A stretch of DNA of 64,000 nt from Hyphomicrobium sp. (GTDB lineage: Bacteria > Pseudomonadota > Alphaproteobacteria > Rhizobiales > Hyphomicrobiaceae): NCBI GenBank assembly GCA_030148725.1, contig JASBSU010000042.1, positions 1 through 64,000 on the forward strand, given 5' to 3'. The number at the start of each line of letters is the position of its first letter. The first letter of the stretch is position 1. The position numbers were made by a program, and so were the translations under genes. Under the pieces are notes generated by a model that was not told the origin of the DNA, made no database searches, and was given only the letters and a program-made list of their open reading frames with translations. Positions 53,283-62,187 of this stretch are shown in pieces.

Positions 53283-54674
53283 ATGACTGCCGATGCAGGA
53301 GCCAACTTCGACGCCGATCATGCGGGCGCGACGCGAGAGACGCTGCGCGCATGGCTCGCGCGGCACCGGATCGCGGAGGTCGACTGCGCGGTGCCAGATA
53401 TCGCCGGCGTGGCGCGCGGCAAGACGATGCCGGCCGAGAAGTTCGTAAAGCTCGATCCCGTGCATCTCCCGATCTCGATCTTCCACCAGACGATCACCGG
53501 CGACTACGTGGGCTTTGAGGAGGACTCCCAGAAGCTCTATGCCGAGAACGACCTGATGATGGTGCCGGACCTGTCGACGATCCGGCCGGCGCCTTGGGCG
53601 AGCAGCCCAACCGCTCAGGTGATCCACGACGCAACCTCGCAGAACGGCGAACCTACGGAGATCGCGCCGCGCAACGTGCTGAAGCGCGTGCTGCAGCTCT
53701 ACACGCAGCAGGGTTGGAAGCCGGTCGTTGCCCCGGAATTGGAATTCTATCTGACGAAGACCAATCCCGATCCCGATTATCCGCTCGAGCCACCGATCGG
53801 TCGTTCGGGACGACCGGGCGCGGGGCGTCAGGCGTACAGCCTCGGCGCGGTCGACGAATACGAGAAGGTCGTCAACGACATCTACGAATTCGCCGAGCGC
53901 CAGTACTTGAAGATCGACACAATCATTCAGGAAGGCGGCGCGGCGCAGCTCGAAATCAATTTGCTGCACGGAAATCCGATCGACCTCGCCGATCAGATCT
54001 TCCTGTTCAAGCGCACGATCCGCGAAGCGGCGTTCCGGCACAATTGCTACGCGACGTTCATGGCGAAGCCGCTAGAGAACGAGCCCGGCAGCGCCATGCA
54101 CATCCATCAAAGCATCGTGGAAACGAAGTCGGGCAACAACCTCTTCACCGATGCGAACGGCGCGCCGACGAAGCTGTTCTATAGCTTTCTCGCAGGGCAG
54201 CAGGAGTATCTGCCCGCCGCAACGTGCCTCATGGCGCCGTATGTGAACTCTTATCGCCGGCTGGTGCCGGGCGGGGCGTCACCGATCAATGTCGAATGGG
54301 GCGAGGACAATCGCTCGGCTGGATTGCGCGTTCCGATCTCTCCGGTCAGCGCACGGCGCATCGAGAACCGGCTGGCGGGCGCAGATTCCAATCCTTATCT
54401 CGCAATCGCCGCGAGCCTGGCCTGCGGGTATCTCGGCATGATGCAGAGCCTGCAGCCGCGCCCTGCCGTTACCGGCAATGCCTACCGCAACCAGCATCAG
54501 CTGCCGCGCGGCCTGCTCGAGTCGCTGACCGAGTTCGAGGAAAGCGCAAAACTGCACGAGGTGCTCGGGAAGCGGTTCTGTCACGTCTACCTTGAACTCA
54601 AGCGTTCGGAGTTCGAGGAGTTCATGCGCGTGATCAGTCCTTGGGAGCGCGAGCATCTTTTGCTCAGCGTCTAA
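53283..54674 (+). CDS. Glutamine-synthetase-family ligase (second copy)
   Basis: A 463-residue GS-fold protein, distinct from the one at 42565. It has IIQEGGAAQLEINLLHGNP and GSAMHIHQSIVETKSGNNL, both GS active-site segments. It could be a second gamma-glutamyl ligase, for another polyamine or monoamine such as spermidine or ethanolamine. The ATG is preceded by CTCAGGTGACAT. It stands alone behind the palindromic site. Confidence 0.85.
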   Translation: MTADAGANFDADHAGATRETLRAWLARHRIAEVDCAVPDIAGVARGKTMPAEKFVKLDPVHLPISIFHQTITGDYVGFEEDSQKLYAENDLMMVPDLSTIRPAPWASSPTAQVIHDATSQNGEPTEIAPRNVLKRVLQLYTQQGWKPVVAPELEFYLTKTNPDPDYPLEPPIGRSGRPGAGRQAYSLGAVDEYEKVVNDIYEFAERQYLKIDTIIQEGGAAQLEINLLHGNPIDLADQIFLFKRTIREAAFRHNCYATFMAKPLENEPGSAMHIHQSIVETKSGNNLFTDANGAPTKLFYSFLAGQQEYLPAATCLMAPYVNSYRRLVPGGASPINVEWGEDNRSAGLRVPISPVSARRIENRLAGADSNPYLAIAASLACGYLGMMQSLQPRPAVTGNAYRNQHQLPRGLLESLTEFEESAKLHEVLGKRFCHVYLELKRSEFEEFMRVISPWEREHLLLSV

Positions 54675-54685
54675 GGCACGTCACG

Positions 54686-55180
54686 TCAGAGGCGGCGCAC
54701 CATGTACGCCGCTTCGTCGTCGTAGCTCTTGAGCTTGCGGTCGAGGTCGGCGTCGGAGACGACGGCGAACCCCTGGCGCGTCCAGAAACGCTGGGTGCCT
54801 TTTACCGCCACGAGCGACATGTTGGTCAATCCGCTCTCCGCGGCGAGCGTCGCCAATGCCTGCACGGCTTGCGAGCCGGCGCTGGCGCCCCGAGCCTCAG
54901 GCAGGAGGGCAATGTCGTGGATGTAAAAGGTGGTGGGTGCCGCGGGAAGGTTGCCAAGCGCCACATTGAGCGCAGGCGGCTTCAGGTAGTCCCATGGATG
55001 GGTCAGCGTATATCCGAGCCGACGTCCGTCGGCCTCAAGGATCAGGCAGCCCGCCGGATAGAGCCGCTGGCGCTCGGCAAGGACCGCCTCGTCCTCCGGA
55101 TAGTCGACATGGACGCGATCGGCGATGGCGTTGACGGCAGGTATGTCCGCCTCGGTCATCCGGCGCCAGAGTGCGGTCAT
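54686..55180 (-). CDS. GNAT family N-acetyltransferase
   Basis: The 164-residue product has the acetyl-CoA-binding loop LLPEARGASAGSQAVQALAT and the following LAAESGLTNMSLVAVKGTQ. The substrate is unknown. The ATG at 55180 is chosen because GAGGAATTTCTCC precedes it; a longer in-frame start at 55252 runs through a hairpin. It is convergent with the second ligase gene (12 nt apart), and a leader ORF and hairpin precede it. Confidence 0.8.
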   Translation of the reverse strand: MTALWRRMTEADIPAVNAIADRVHVDYPEDEAVLAERQRLYPAGCLILEADGRRLGYTLTHPWDYLKPPALNVALGNLPAAPTTFYIHDIALLPEARGASAGSQAVQALATLAAESGLTNMSLVAVKGTQRFWTRQGFAVVSDADLDRKLKSYDDEAAYMVRRL

Positions 55181-55205
55181 GGAGAAATTCCTCTTTAAAA
55201 CGGCC

Positions 55206-55238
55206 CGGCCCGCCGAGGGGGGAACCGCCGGCGGGCCG
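55206..55238 (-). promoter_or_regulatory. 10-bp hairpin just before the acetyltransferase gene
   Basis: CGGCCCGCCG and CGGCGGGCCG pair perfectly around a 13-nt loop. On the minus strand it is followed within 5 nt by TTTTAAAG, and the gene starts 25 nt later, leaving no space for a promoter. It looks like a terminator or attenuator of the leader ORF transcript. Confidence 0.6.
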
Positions 55239-55271
55239 AAATACTGGCACATTCAAAAGTATTCAGGCGTA

Positions 55272-55361
55272 TTAGTTGTAGGTCTTATCCTGCTTCTTGG
55301 TCTGAGCCGGATAAATCATTGCCTCGATCTTCTCGATCGCGATTTCAATGGCGTGAAACAT
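55272..55361 (-). CDS. 29-residue small leader ORF (too short for usual calling)
   Basis: The frame reads MFHAIEIAIEKIEAMIYPAQ then TKKQDKTYN and stops with TAA. An SD sequence GGAG lies 6 nt before the ATG. The first half forms an amphipathic helix. It lies 91 nt upstream of the acetyltransferase on the same strand. Codon pattern is compatible with real coding, but no homologue is known to me. Confidence 0.55.
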   Translation of the reverse strand: MFHAIEIAIEKIEAMIYPAQTKKQDKTYN

Positions 55362-55436
55362 TTTAGTCTCCAGAAGTCATGTCTTTGTTGGCCCACCTTC
55401 TAGCTTGCGCCGGGGGGCGGAGACAAACGGCATTGC

Positions 55437-55472
55437 TTGACAGCTGATGTAACATTTTGTTACACGTTGGGC
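55437..55472 (+). promoter_or_regulatory. LysR box and promoter before lysR gene
   Basis: TTGACA at 55437-55442 is a good -35. TGTAAC-N5-GTTACA (55448-55464) is a LysR-type inverted repeat (T-N11-A). The start codon lies only 8 nt later, so the message may be leaderless. Inferred from pattern. Confidence 0.5.
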
Positions 55473-56393
55473 GTGCGACACCTCCCTCCCCTCAACGCCC
55501 TCAGAGCGTTCGAATGCGCGGCGCGCCACGCGAGCTTCTCGCTGGCCGGAGTTGAGCTGCATGTCAGCCACGCTGCCATCAGCCGTCACGTTCGCGACCT
55601 CGAAACCTGGCTCGGTACGACGCTCTTCAAGCGGACGGGGCGGGGCGTCGAGCTGACCGAGGCCGGGCAGTTGCTGGCCAAGGAGCTGACGCGGTCTTTC
55701 GACATCATGGCCGCGGCGGTCGACCGGTTCGCCCCACCCCGCAACCGCCGGCAGCTGGTCATCAGCGCTGAGGTATCGCTTGCCGCGCTGTGGCTGGTCC
55801 CGAGACTCGGCGGGTTTACGTCGGCGCACCCCGAAGTGGATCTGGTTCTCGATCCGACCAATCGGGTGGTCGATTTCACCAAGGACGCTGTCGACATCGG
55901 GCTCCGGTACGGCGACGGAAACTGGGAAGACGTGTCGATCGTGAAGCTGCTGGACTCGGCGTCTACGCCGGTTTGCAGCCCTGCCCTGCTGCGCAAGTCG
56001 AAGGTGCGCGAGCCGAAGGATCTCGCACGTGTGACGCTGCTGCAGGAGGATCCCAAGCAGAATTGGCAGGACTGGCTGGAGGCGGCCGGCATCGACGAAG
56101 AGGTGCGTGTCGGTGGCCCAACCCTAAAGGGCCACCTCGCCATCGGGGCGGCGGAAGGCGGCCAGGGCTTCGCCATCGCTGATGCCATACAGGCGGCAGA
56201 TGCGCTGTTGGAGAAGCGTCTCGTCAGTCCGTTCGATCTCGTGGTGCGTCAGCACGCCTACTACCTGGTACGCGGCACGGCGAAGAAGCCGTCGAAGGCA
56301 TCGATGGCCTTTCAGACCTGGATCACGGGTGAGATCACGAAAACGATCGCCGAGCTCAAGGCAGCGGGGCTCGGTCGTTTCGCGGTCGAATGA
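55473..56393 (+). CDS. LysR family transcriptional regulator (GcvA-like)
   Basis: The 306-residue regulator has the typical winged helix (RHLPPLNALRAFECAARHAS, FSLAGVELHVSHAAISRHVR) and a periplasmic-binding-like effector domain. The N-terminal PPLNALRAFE pattern is typical of GcvA/DsdC-like LysR proteins. I choose the GTG at 55473, because the longer frame start at 55437 falls in the promoter. Effector and targets are unknown. Confidence 0.85.
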   Translation: MRHLPPLNALRAFECAARHASFSLAGVELHVSHAAISRHVRDLETWLGTTLFKRTGRGVELTEAGQLLAKELTRSFDIMAAAVDRFAPPRNRRQLVISAEVSLAALWLVPRLGGFTSAHPEVDLVLDPTNRVVDFTKDAVDIGLRYGDGNWEDVSIVKLLDSASTPVCSPALLRKSKVREPKDLARVTLLQEDPKQNWQDWLEAAGIDEEVRVGGPTLKGHLAIGAAEGGQGFAIADAIQAADALLEKRLVSPFDLVVRQHAYYLVRGTAKKPSKASMAFQTWITGEITKTIAELKAAGLGRFAVE

Positions 56394-56469
56394 GATGCGG
56401 CCCGCAAGTTCGGGTTGCTTACTACGGCTTGGCGACGCTGAAAGCGTGATGGATGGGTAGAAACAGCGA

Positions 56470-56496
56470 ACGCCCCGGGCGATTGGCCCGAGGCGT
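56470..56496. terminator. Hairpin between lysR and small secreted gene
   Basis: ACGCC-C-CGGGC and GCCCG-A-GGCGT form an 11-bp stem with one mismatch and a 5-nt loop. It sits between the convergent genes and can serve both strands. Confidence 0.55.
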
Positions 56497-56518
56497 ACGC
56501 TATGCTCTTTAAGCGCGA

Positions 56519-56785
56519 TCAGAAGCCGAGATACACGCCGAAGCCCGGGCGGCGATAGTAGTGCCGGTTACCGTAGTAGCGGCGGGGCCCGTGATAGTGC
56601 CGGTGGCGATAGTAGTGGCGGTGACGCCAACCACGATGACCGCGGCGATAGCCGACCTGCTCGGCGTTGCTCTTGGTGACCTGCTTAGTGTCTCCGAGCG
56701 GGGGCGCAGCGTTCGCGCTCTGGGGCGCGAAGCAGAATGCCGCGGCTGCAAGGGCGACTGAGGCAAGCGTAACTTTCATTCGCAT
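56519..56785 (-). CDS. Small secreted His/Arg/Tyr-rich protein
   Basis: The 88-residue product has a signal peptide (MKVTLASVALAAAAFCFAPQ, cleaved after SANA) and a mature part of YYRHRHYHGPRRYYGNRHYY repeats. Such proteins are common in Rhizobiales periplasm, with unknown role; metal binding or wall binding is only a guess. The ATG at 56785 follows GGAGGACGGAAAA. A weak EcfG-type motif is 28 nt upstream on the minus strand. Confidence 0.75.
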   Translation of the reverse strand: MRMKVTLASVALAAAAFCFAPQSANAAPPLGDTKQVTKSNAEQVGYRRGHRGWRHRHYYRHRHYHGPRRYYGNRHYYRRPGFGVYLGF

Positions 56786-56812
56786 TTTTCCGTCCTCCGT
56801 TATCGCGTAAGC

Positions 56813-56837
56813 AACTCCCGGACGTCGGGAAGGTTCC
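56813..56837 (-). promoter_or_regulatory. Weak EcfG-like promoter of the His-rich gene
   Basis: On the minus strand GGAAC (56837-56833) and AGTT (56816-56813) are separated by 16 nt, one base off the CGTT consensus. It is 28 nt before the start codon. Confidence 0.35.
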
Positions 56838-56954
56838 ATTTGCGCGCAAAGTTCGTGAGAATTCTCATCACAGTCATTACTCGCGATGCAGCTTGATTGT
56901 CGCGGGACCGAGGGCTAATCGGCACGGCAGCGTGAGCAATGATTGGAGCATCCC

Positions 56955-57812
56955 ATGACGACATCCAACGCGGCCAAGTCGGGCACGTTCAAAATCGGCG
57001 GCGATCTCGTCGTGCATCGCCTTGGATTTGGCGCGATGCGCATTGTCGGCAAGGGCGTGTGGGGTGAGCCGGAGGATCGCGAGGAGGCGCTGCGTACGCT
57101 GAAGCGTGTCCCCGAGCTAGGCATCAATCTCATCGACACAGCCGACAGCTATGGGCCAGAGGTCAGCGAGCGGCTCATTCGCGAAGCGCTCCATCCCTAC
57201 AAAGGTCTGGTGATCGCGACCAAAGGCGGGCTGCTGCGCCCTGGCCCCGACACGTGGATCCCGTGTGGCACTCCTGACTATCTGCGCCAGCAGGTCTTCA
57301 TCAGTCTGCGGCGTCTCGGCGTCGAGCGCATCGATCTGTGGCAGTTGCATCGCGTCGATCCCAAGGTTCCTCGCGACGAGCAGTTCTCAGCGATCGCGAA
57401 GCTGCAGGAGGAGGGACACATCCGGCACGTCGGATTGAGCGAGGTCGGCGTCGACGACATCACTGCCGCGCAGAAGCATTTCAAGGTCGCGACGGTGCAG
57501 AACCTCTATAACCTCACCAATCGCGCCAGCGAGGCGGTGCTCGATCACTGTGAGAAGCACGGCATCGGTTTCATTCCGTGGTTTCCCTTGGCAGCCGGCA
57601 ACCTCGCGCGACCGGGGTCGAAGCTGGACGCGATCGCGCATCAGCACAAAGCGTCGCCCGGGCAGATCGCCCTCGCGTGGCTGCTGCGCCGCAGCCCCGT
57701 GATGCTGCCCATTCCGGGGACGGGTAAGGTCAAGCACCTAGAAGAGAATGTGGCTGCCGTGGACATCACGCTCTCGGACGATGATTTCCAAGCGCTGAAC
57801 AAGCTGGCCTAG
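56955..57812 (+). CDS. Aldo/keto reductase
   Basis: The 285-residue TIM-barrel oxidoreductase has the DSYGP tyrosine site ([18 protein letters not shown]), the lysine in IATKGGLL and [16 protein letters not shown], and the NADPH-binding region [16 protein letters not shown]. Start chosen at the ATG at 56955, with GGAGCATCCC upstream; a TTG at 56943 is the alternative. It stands alone and its substrate is unknown. Confidence 0.92.
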   Translation: MTTSNAAKSGTFKIGGDLVVHRLGFGAMRIVGKGVWGEPEDREEALRTLKRVPELGINLIDTADSYGPEVSERLIREALHPYKGLVIATKGGLLRPGPDTWIPCGTPDYLRQQVFISLRRLGVERIDLWQLHRVDPKVPRDEQFSAIAKLQEEGHIRHVGLSEVGVDDITAAQKHFKVATVQNLYNLTNRASEAVLDHCEKHGIGFIPWFPLAAGNLARPGSKLDAIAHQHKASPGQIALAWLLRRSPVMLPIPGTGKVKHLEENVAAVDITLSDDDFQALNKLA

Positions 57813-57944
57813 GATTTATCGCGGCCACCCGGAAGCCAGTGCGTTGCTGTCGGCGGAGTAACCCAGCCGCCGGTTTGCACTGGCCTCGGGTGACGGTTTC
57901 GGTCAGAAGTGCAGCCGAATTTTTCAGCGAGCAGGCGGGGACCG

Positions 57945-58856
57945 ATGTCCGGAGGCTTCTACAGGATCGTTTTAGGGCTGTTCGCGCTTTGCGTTGCCGC
58001 CGCGGCTCCGGCGTCGGCCAAGGATCGGGCGATCGAATTCGACTGGCGGACCGGAGTTGCAGTGGCCCCCGGGGCGATGACCTGGACCGCCGACAACTAC
58101 AAGAACAAGCAGCAGCTCATCGGAGATGTTGCGAGCGCCCAGGGGCGGACGTGCACGGACAACTACGCCTTCCTCGGATGGGGCATCGGGCATGGCGGTC
58201 CACCTGTCATCATGGACGCGACGCGCGCGAGCTACGAGAAAGCCGGCTACACCGTCGAGGAGCGCCAAGGCGCCGTCGCCACCGACATCGTCTGGGTGGT
58301 TCGCAACGCAGCGCGTGAGGCGGTGATCCTGTGGGGCGGCATCGACGGGTCGACGATTTATCTCTCCTGCATCACAGCCGGCTCGGCGGCGCCCAATCCT
58401 GAGAAGCCGCTCTATATCGCGGTGCTCTCAGTGCTCGGTCTCGCTGGGCTGCTCGGCGGGTGGTGGATGTTCCATCGCGTGCGGGCGCTCGGCAAAGCTG
58501 CGCTGGGCTGGCCGTCGGTAGCGGGTGTCGTCAAATCGAATGAGATCCGCAGCTTCAAAATGAAGAGCGGCAAGCAGTTCAAAGCGCAAGTGACGTACAG
58601 CTATGATGTCGGCGGTACGGCCTACGCCGGCGATCGCCTACGCTTCGGACAGTACGCAGGCGCGCTCGCGGCTGCGGAAGCGGATGCCGCCAAGTATCCG
58701 GTCGGCGCACCGATCGAGGTCCGCTACGATCCGAAGAAGCCCCAAAGCTCGGTGCTCGAGCCGGGCGTTGCCGGGACGAGCGTTCTCGGCATCGTCCTGG
58801 CAGTCACCGGAGGCATCTTCCTCGTGCTCGTCGGGCTGGTGGCAGCGATCACCTAG
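57945..58856 (+). CDS. DUF3592 domain membrane protein
   Basis: The 303-residue product has a signal peptide (IVLGLFALCVAAAAPASA), an extracytoplasmic part of about 130 residues with several cysteines, two membrane helices, and between them a DUF3592-like segment (VKSNEIRSFKMKSGKQFKAQ, RYDPKKPQSSVLEPG). The ATG at 57945 is preceded by GGCGGGGACCG. Function is unknown. Confidence 0.8.
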   Translation: MSGGFYRIVLGLFALCVAAAAPASAKDRAIEFDWRTGVAVAPGAMTWTADNYKNKQQLIGDVASAQGRTCTDNYAFLGWGIGHGGPPVIMDATRASYEKAGYTVEERQGAVATDIVWVVRNAAREAVILWGGIDGSTIYLSCITAGSAAPNPEKPLYIAVLSVLGLAGLLGGWWMFHRVRALGKAALGWPSVAGVVKSNEIRSFKMKSGKQFKAQVTYSYDVGGTAYAGDRLRFGQYAGALAAAEADAAKYPVGAPIEVRYDPKKPQSSVLEPGVAGTSVLGIVLAVTGGIFLVLVGLVAAIT

Positions 58857-58883
58857 CCCGCCGAGGCGGTCTCACCGGATCAT

Positions 58884-59210
58884 TTACCGTACGTCTGCGC
58901 TGAACTTTGGAGCGAACGCGAGCCGCTCTACGAGTACCGGGCCTGCAACGCGCTGCGGCGTCGAGGACCCAGCGACTGCCATGGTCGGGACAGCGTTCGC
59001 AGCGTTGAAAGCTGCCGGCCATTGGCAGACGAAAACGCCGACGACGAGTGCGGCGACGAGCGAGATCTGACGCAGCAGCTTGCTACGCGCGTCGCGCTCG
59101 ATTGTCTCGATGATGTAGACCTGCAGTGGAAGCGCGAAGTCGATTTCAGCGGGTCGGGCATGCGCAATAGCCGGCGAATACGCCGACAGCGCCCTGTTGA
59201 GCTCCGTCAC
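58884..59210 (-). CDS. Small membrane protein, unknown
   Basis: The 108-residue product has one hydrophobic segment (ISLVAALVVGVFVC) between basic and alanine-rich regions. It starts with GTG preceded by AGGAGATGGCACC. It is convergent with the DUF3592 gene, 27 nt apart. No family is recognised. Confidence 0.6.
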   Translation of the reverse strand: MTELNRALSAYSPAIAHARPAEIDFALPLQVYIIETIERDARSKLLRQISLVAALVVGVFVCQWPAAFNAANAVPTMAVAGSSTPQRVAGPVLVERLAFAPKFSADVR

Positions 59211-59504
59211 GGTGCCATCTCCTGGAAGCGATACAAACCAGTGCCCTCGCGAACATCAATCGCGCGACAATTTGGCCGGCTCATGACGATACGGTTAACC
59301 AGCGAACTTTATCGCGTCGCCGATGTGATTGAGCGGGCGGCCGAAACGGCGACGCCTCAATTCGGCTGATGTTCGAAGCTGGTGGCTCGTCGCTGTTGGC
59401 CCATTGGTGACCAGGGTGCCGAAGCGCGCTGTTACAGCGCCGGCAGGCAACTAGCGAAAAGTCCGCGAGTTCACCACATTACGCGTGTCTTCCGAGAGGT
59501 GCGT

Positions 59505-60518
59505 ATGGGCGCTGCTGGCGTCGATAAATGGCTGTATCCTACGGATCGCGGTCTCTATTGCGAGCCGGGCGATTTCTTCATCGATCCCTCGCGCGCCGTC
59601 GATCGCGCGATCATCACGCATGGCCATAGCGATCACGCACGTTCCGGCCACGGCGCGGTTCTGGCGACGCCGGAAACAGTCGAGATCATGAAGGTGCGCA
59701 TGGGCCCCGAATGCGCGGGAGCCTTCGATGCTGTGCTCACTGGCGAAACACGATCGGTCGGCGGCGTCAGCGTGCGGCTCGCGCCGGCCGGGCATATTCT
59801 CGGCGCGGCGCAGGTGGTGCTGGAATGGAAAGGCCAGCGCGCTGTGGTGTCCGGAGACTATAAGCGCGCCGCCGATCCGACCTGTGCACCATTCGAGCTC
59901 GTGCCGTGCGACGTGTTCGTGACGGAGGCGACGTTCGCGCTGCCCGTGTTCCGTCACGAGCCAGCAGAGACTGAGGTCGGGCGTCTTCTCGCATCCATCG
60001 CGCGGCAGCCGGAGCGGGCGCATCTCGTCGGCGCGTACGGTCTCGGCAAGACGCAGCGCGTCATCAAGCTGGCGCGCGATTCCGGGTACGACGCGCCGAT
60101 CTATCTGCATGGCGCGCTTGTCGAGTTGTGCGCGCTGTACCAAAGGCTCGGCGTCGATCTTGGGGACCTGCGTCCTGCCACCACGGAGAAGCACGGCGAT
60201 TTTGCCGGAGCGCTGGTGCTGTGCCCGCCCTCCTCTACCGACGACCGCTGGTCGCGGCGCTTTCCAGACCCTGTCACGGCTTTTGCCTCAGGGTGGATGC
60301 GCATCAAAGGGCGCATCCGGCAGTCGGGCGTCGAGCTGCCGCTGGTGATCTCGGATCACGCGGACTGGCCGGAGTTGCTCGACACCATCGTCGAAACCGG
60401 CGCTGAGGACGTGTGGGTGACGCACGGACGCGACGATGCCCTCGTCTATCAGCTCGGGCAGATGGGCCGCAAAGCGCGGGCGCTGTCTCTGGTCGGCTTC
60501 GAAGACGAGGACGAGTAG
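59505..60518 (+). CDS. MBL-fold ligase-associated DNA exonuclease
   Basis: The 337-residue product has the MBL metal motif AIITHGHSDHARSGHGAVLA and a beta-CASP-like part with VSGDYKRAADP and ISDHADWPELLDT. This family (ligase-associated DNA damage response exonuclease) usually accompanies an ATP-dependent DNA ligase, as here. The ATG at 59505 follows GAGAGGTGCGT. It lies 4 nt before the ligase gene. Confidence 0.85.
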   Translation: MGAAGVDKWLYPTDRGLYCEPGDFFIDPSRAVDRAIITHGHSDHARSGHGAVLATPETVEIMKVRMGPECAGAFDAVLTGETRSVGGVSVRLAPAGHILGAAQVVLEWKGQRAVVSGDYKRAADPTCAPFELVPCDVFVTEATFALPVFRHEPAETEVGRLLASIARQPERAHLVGAYGLGKTQRVIKLARDSGYDAPIYLHGALVELCALYQRLGVDLGDLRPATTEKHGDFAGALVLCPPSSTDDRWSRRFPDPVTAFASGWMRIKGRIRQSGVELPLVISDHADWPELLDTIVETGAEDVWVTHGRDDALVYQLGQMGRKARALSLVGFEDEDE

Positions 60519-60522
60519 CGTC

Positions 60523-62187
60523 ATGCAGAAGTTTGCGGTCCTGCTCGACAGCTTGACGACCACGCCATCGCGTAACGGCAAACTTGCGCTGCTGGTTGAA
60601 TACTTCCGCTCGGCGCCCGATCCAGATCGCGGGTACGCCCTTGCGGCGCTGACGGACGGCCTCTTTCCGCGCTTGCCGCTGCGGCGTGCCATCGGCGAAC
60701 TCATGACGGGGCGCATCGATCCCGTGCTCTACCAGATGTCGCGAGATTACGTCGGTGACACCGCGGAGACTGTCTCGCTGCTGTGGCCTGAAGACAGGCA
60801 CTCGCGGCGGCCTTCGCCCGGACTGTCAGAGGTCGTCTCGGCGTTCGAGATGGTGCCGGGCAATGCTGTCGCGCCGGTGCTCGGTGATTTTCTCGACCGG
60901 CTCGATGTGCGCGGGCGCTGGGCGCTTCTGAAGCTCATCGGTGGTGCTCCGCGCGTCGGTGTCTCGGCGCGACTGGCTCGCACCGCGCTGGCGCACATGA
61001 GCGGGCATGATCTCGCCGACATCGAGGAGATCTGGCACGCGATCAAGCCGCCTTACACGGGCCTCTTTGCTTGGCTCGAGCAGCGCGGCCCGAAGCCCGA
61101 TGCCGCTGGAAAGCCGGTGTTCCGGCCCCTTATGCTCGCGCATCCGATCGAGGAAGGCGACTGGGCCAATCTCAGCCCGAGCGACATCGTCGCCGAATGG
61201 AAGTGGGACGGCGTGCGCGTGCAAATCGCGGCCGGCGGCGGCGAAGTAAGGATATTCTCGCGCTCCGGCGATGACATCTCCGTGAGCTTTCCGGAAATCG
61301 TCGCGGCGTTTCAGCCTTATGACGCGGTGCTCGACGGCGAATTGCTGGTGGTTCGCGATGGCGCCGTCGCGCCGTTCAACGACTTGCAACAGCGCCTCAA
61401 TCGCAAGACCGTTACGCCGAAGATGCTGCGCGGGTATCCGGCGTTCGTTCGGCTCTACGATATTCTGATCGATGATGGCGAAGACGTGCGGGCGCTGACC
61501 TTCGATGAGCGGCGCATGCGGCTCGAGGCCTGGCATCGGCGCCATCGGCCTGCGCTCACCGATGTGAGCGCGATCGTCTCGTTCGAGGATTTCAAGGCGC
61601 TCGATGAATTGTGGAGCGGGTCGCGCGAGGCCGGCATCGAGGGCCTTATGCTGAAGCGCCGGTCCAGTCCCTATCTTTCCGGCCGCCCGAAAGGACATTG
61701 GTGGAAGTGGAAACGCGCGGCGCTCACCGTCGACTGCGTGCTCATGTACGCGCAGCGGGGTTCAGGCAAACGCTCGTCCTATTATTCGGACTACACGTTC
61801 GGTGTCTGGCGCGAGATTGCGAGCGAGGACGGCGAGGTCGTGCGCGAGGTTGTGCCGGTCGGCAAGGCCTACTCCGGCTTCACGGACGAAGAACTGCTGC
61901 TGCTGGACAAGTTCGTGCGCAATCATACGCTGGAGCAGTTTGGTCCGGTGCGCGCGGTCGAGCAGACCTTGGTGCTGGAGATCGCATTCGATGCGGTATT
62001 CCCCTCAACGCGACACAAGTCCGGTCTCGCGATGCGCTTTCCGCGCGTGCACCGTATACGCTGGGACAAGCCGGCCGATGAGGCCGATACGCTCGATAGC
62101 GTGCAACGGCTGGTTGTCGCGACGGACACGGTGGAGAAAGCCGATCAGCCGGCACAGGGTGATCTGCTCGAACTGCCTCAGCGCTGA
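60523..62187 (+). CDS. ATP-dependent DNA ligase
   Basis: The 554-residue enzyme has the nucleotidyl lysine in AEWKWDGVRVQI (KxDG motif), EGLMLKRRSSPYLSG and GHWWKWKRAALTVDC. A roughly 150-residue N-terminal domain precedes the catalytic core, and an OB-like part follows. Its neighbour is the MBL exonuclease; this fits the cisplatin-damage-response ligase system, whose helicase and PdeM-type endonuclease are not nearby. Start at the ATG 60523. Its end overlaps the convergent MFS gene by 10 nt. Confidence 0.88.
   Translation: MQKFAVLLDSLTTTPSRNGKLALLVEYFRSAPDPDRGYALAALTDGLFPRLPLRRAIGELMTGRIDPVLYQMSRDYVGDTAETVSLLWPEDRHSRRPSPGLSEVVSAFEMVPGNAVAPVLGDFLDRLDVRGRWALLKLIGGAPRVGVSARLARTALAHMSGHDLADIEEIWHAIKPPYTGLFAWLEQRGPKPDAAGKPVFRPLMLAHPIEEGDWANLSPSDIVAEWKWDGVRVQIAAGGGEVRIFSRSGDDISVSFPEIVAAFQPYDAVLDGELLVVRDGAVAPFNDLQQRLNRKTVTPKMLRGYPAFVRLYDILIDDGEDVRALTFDERRMRLEAWHRRHRPALTDVSAIVSFEDFKALDELWSGSREAGIEGLMLKRRSSPYLSGRPKGHWWKWKRAALTVDCVLMYAQRGSGKRSSYYSDYTFGVWREIASEDGEVVREVVPVGKAYSGFTDEELLLLDKFVRNHTLEQFGPVRAVEQTLVLEIAFDAVFPSTRHKSGLAMRFPRVHRIRWDKPADEADTLDSVQRLVVATDTVEKADQPAQGDLLELPQR

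Noticed and set aside
59366-59382. Possible LexA box GTTC-N7-GTGG upstream of the ligase pair
   Set aside because: The second half does not match GTTC, so SOS control of this pair is not supported.
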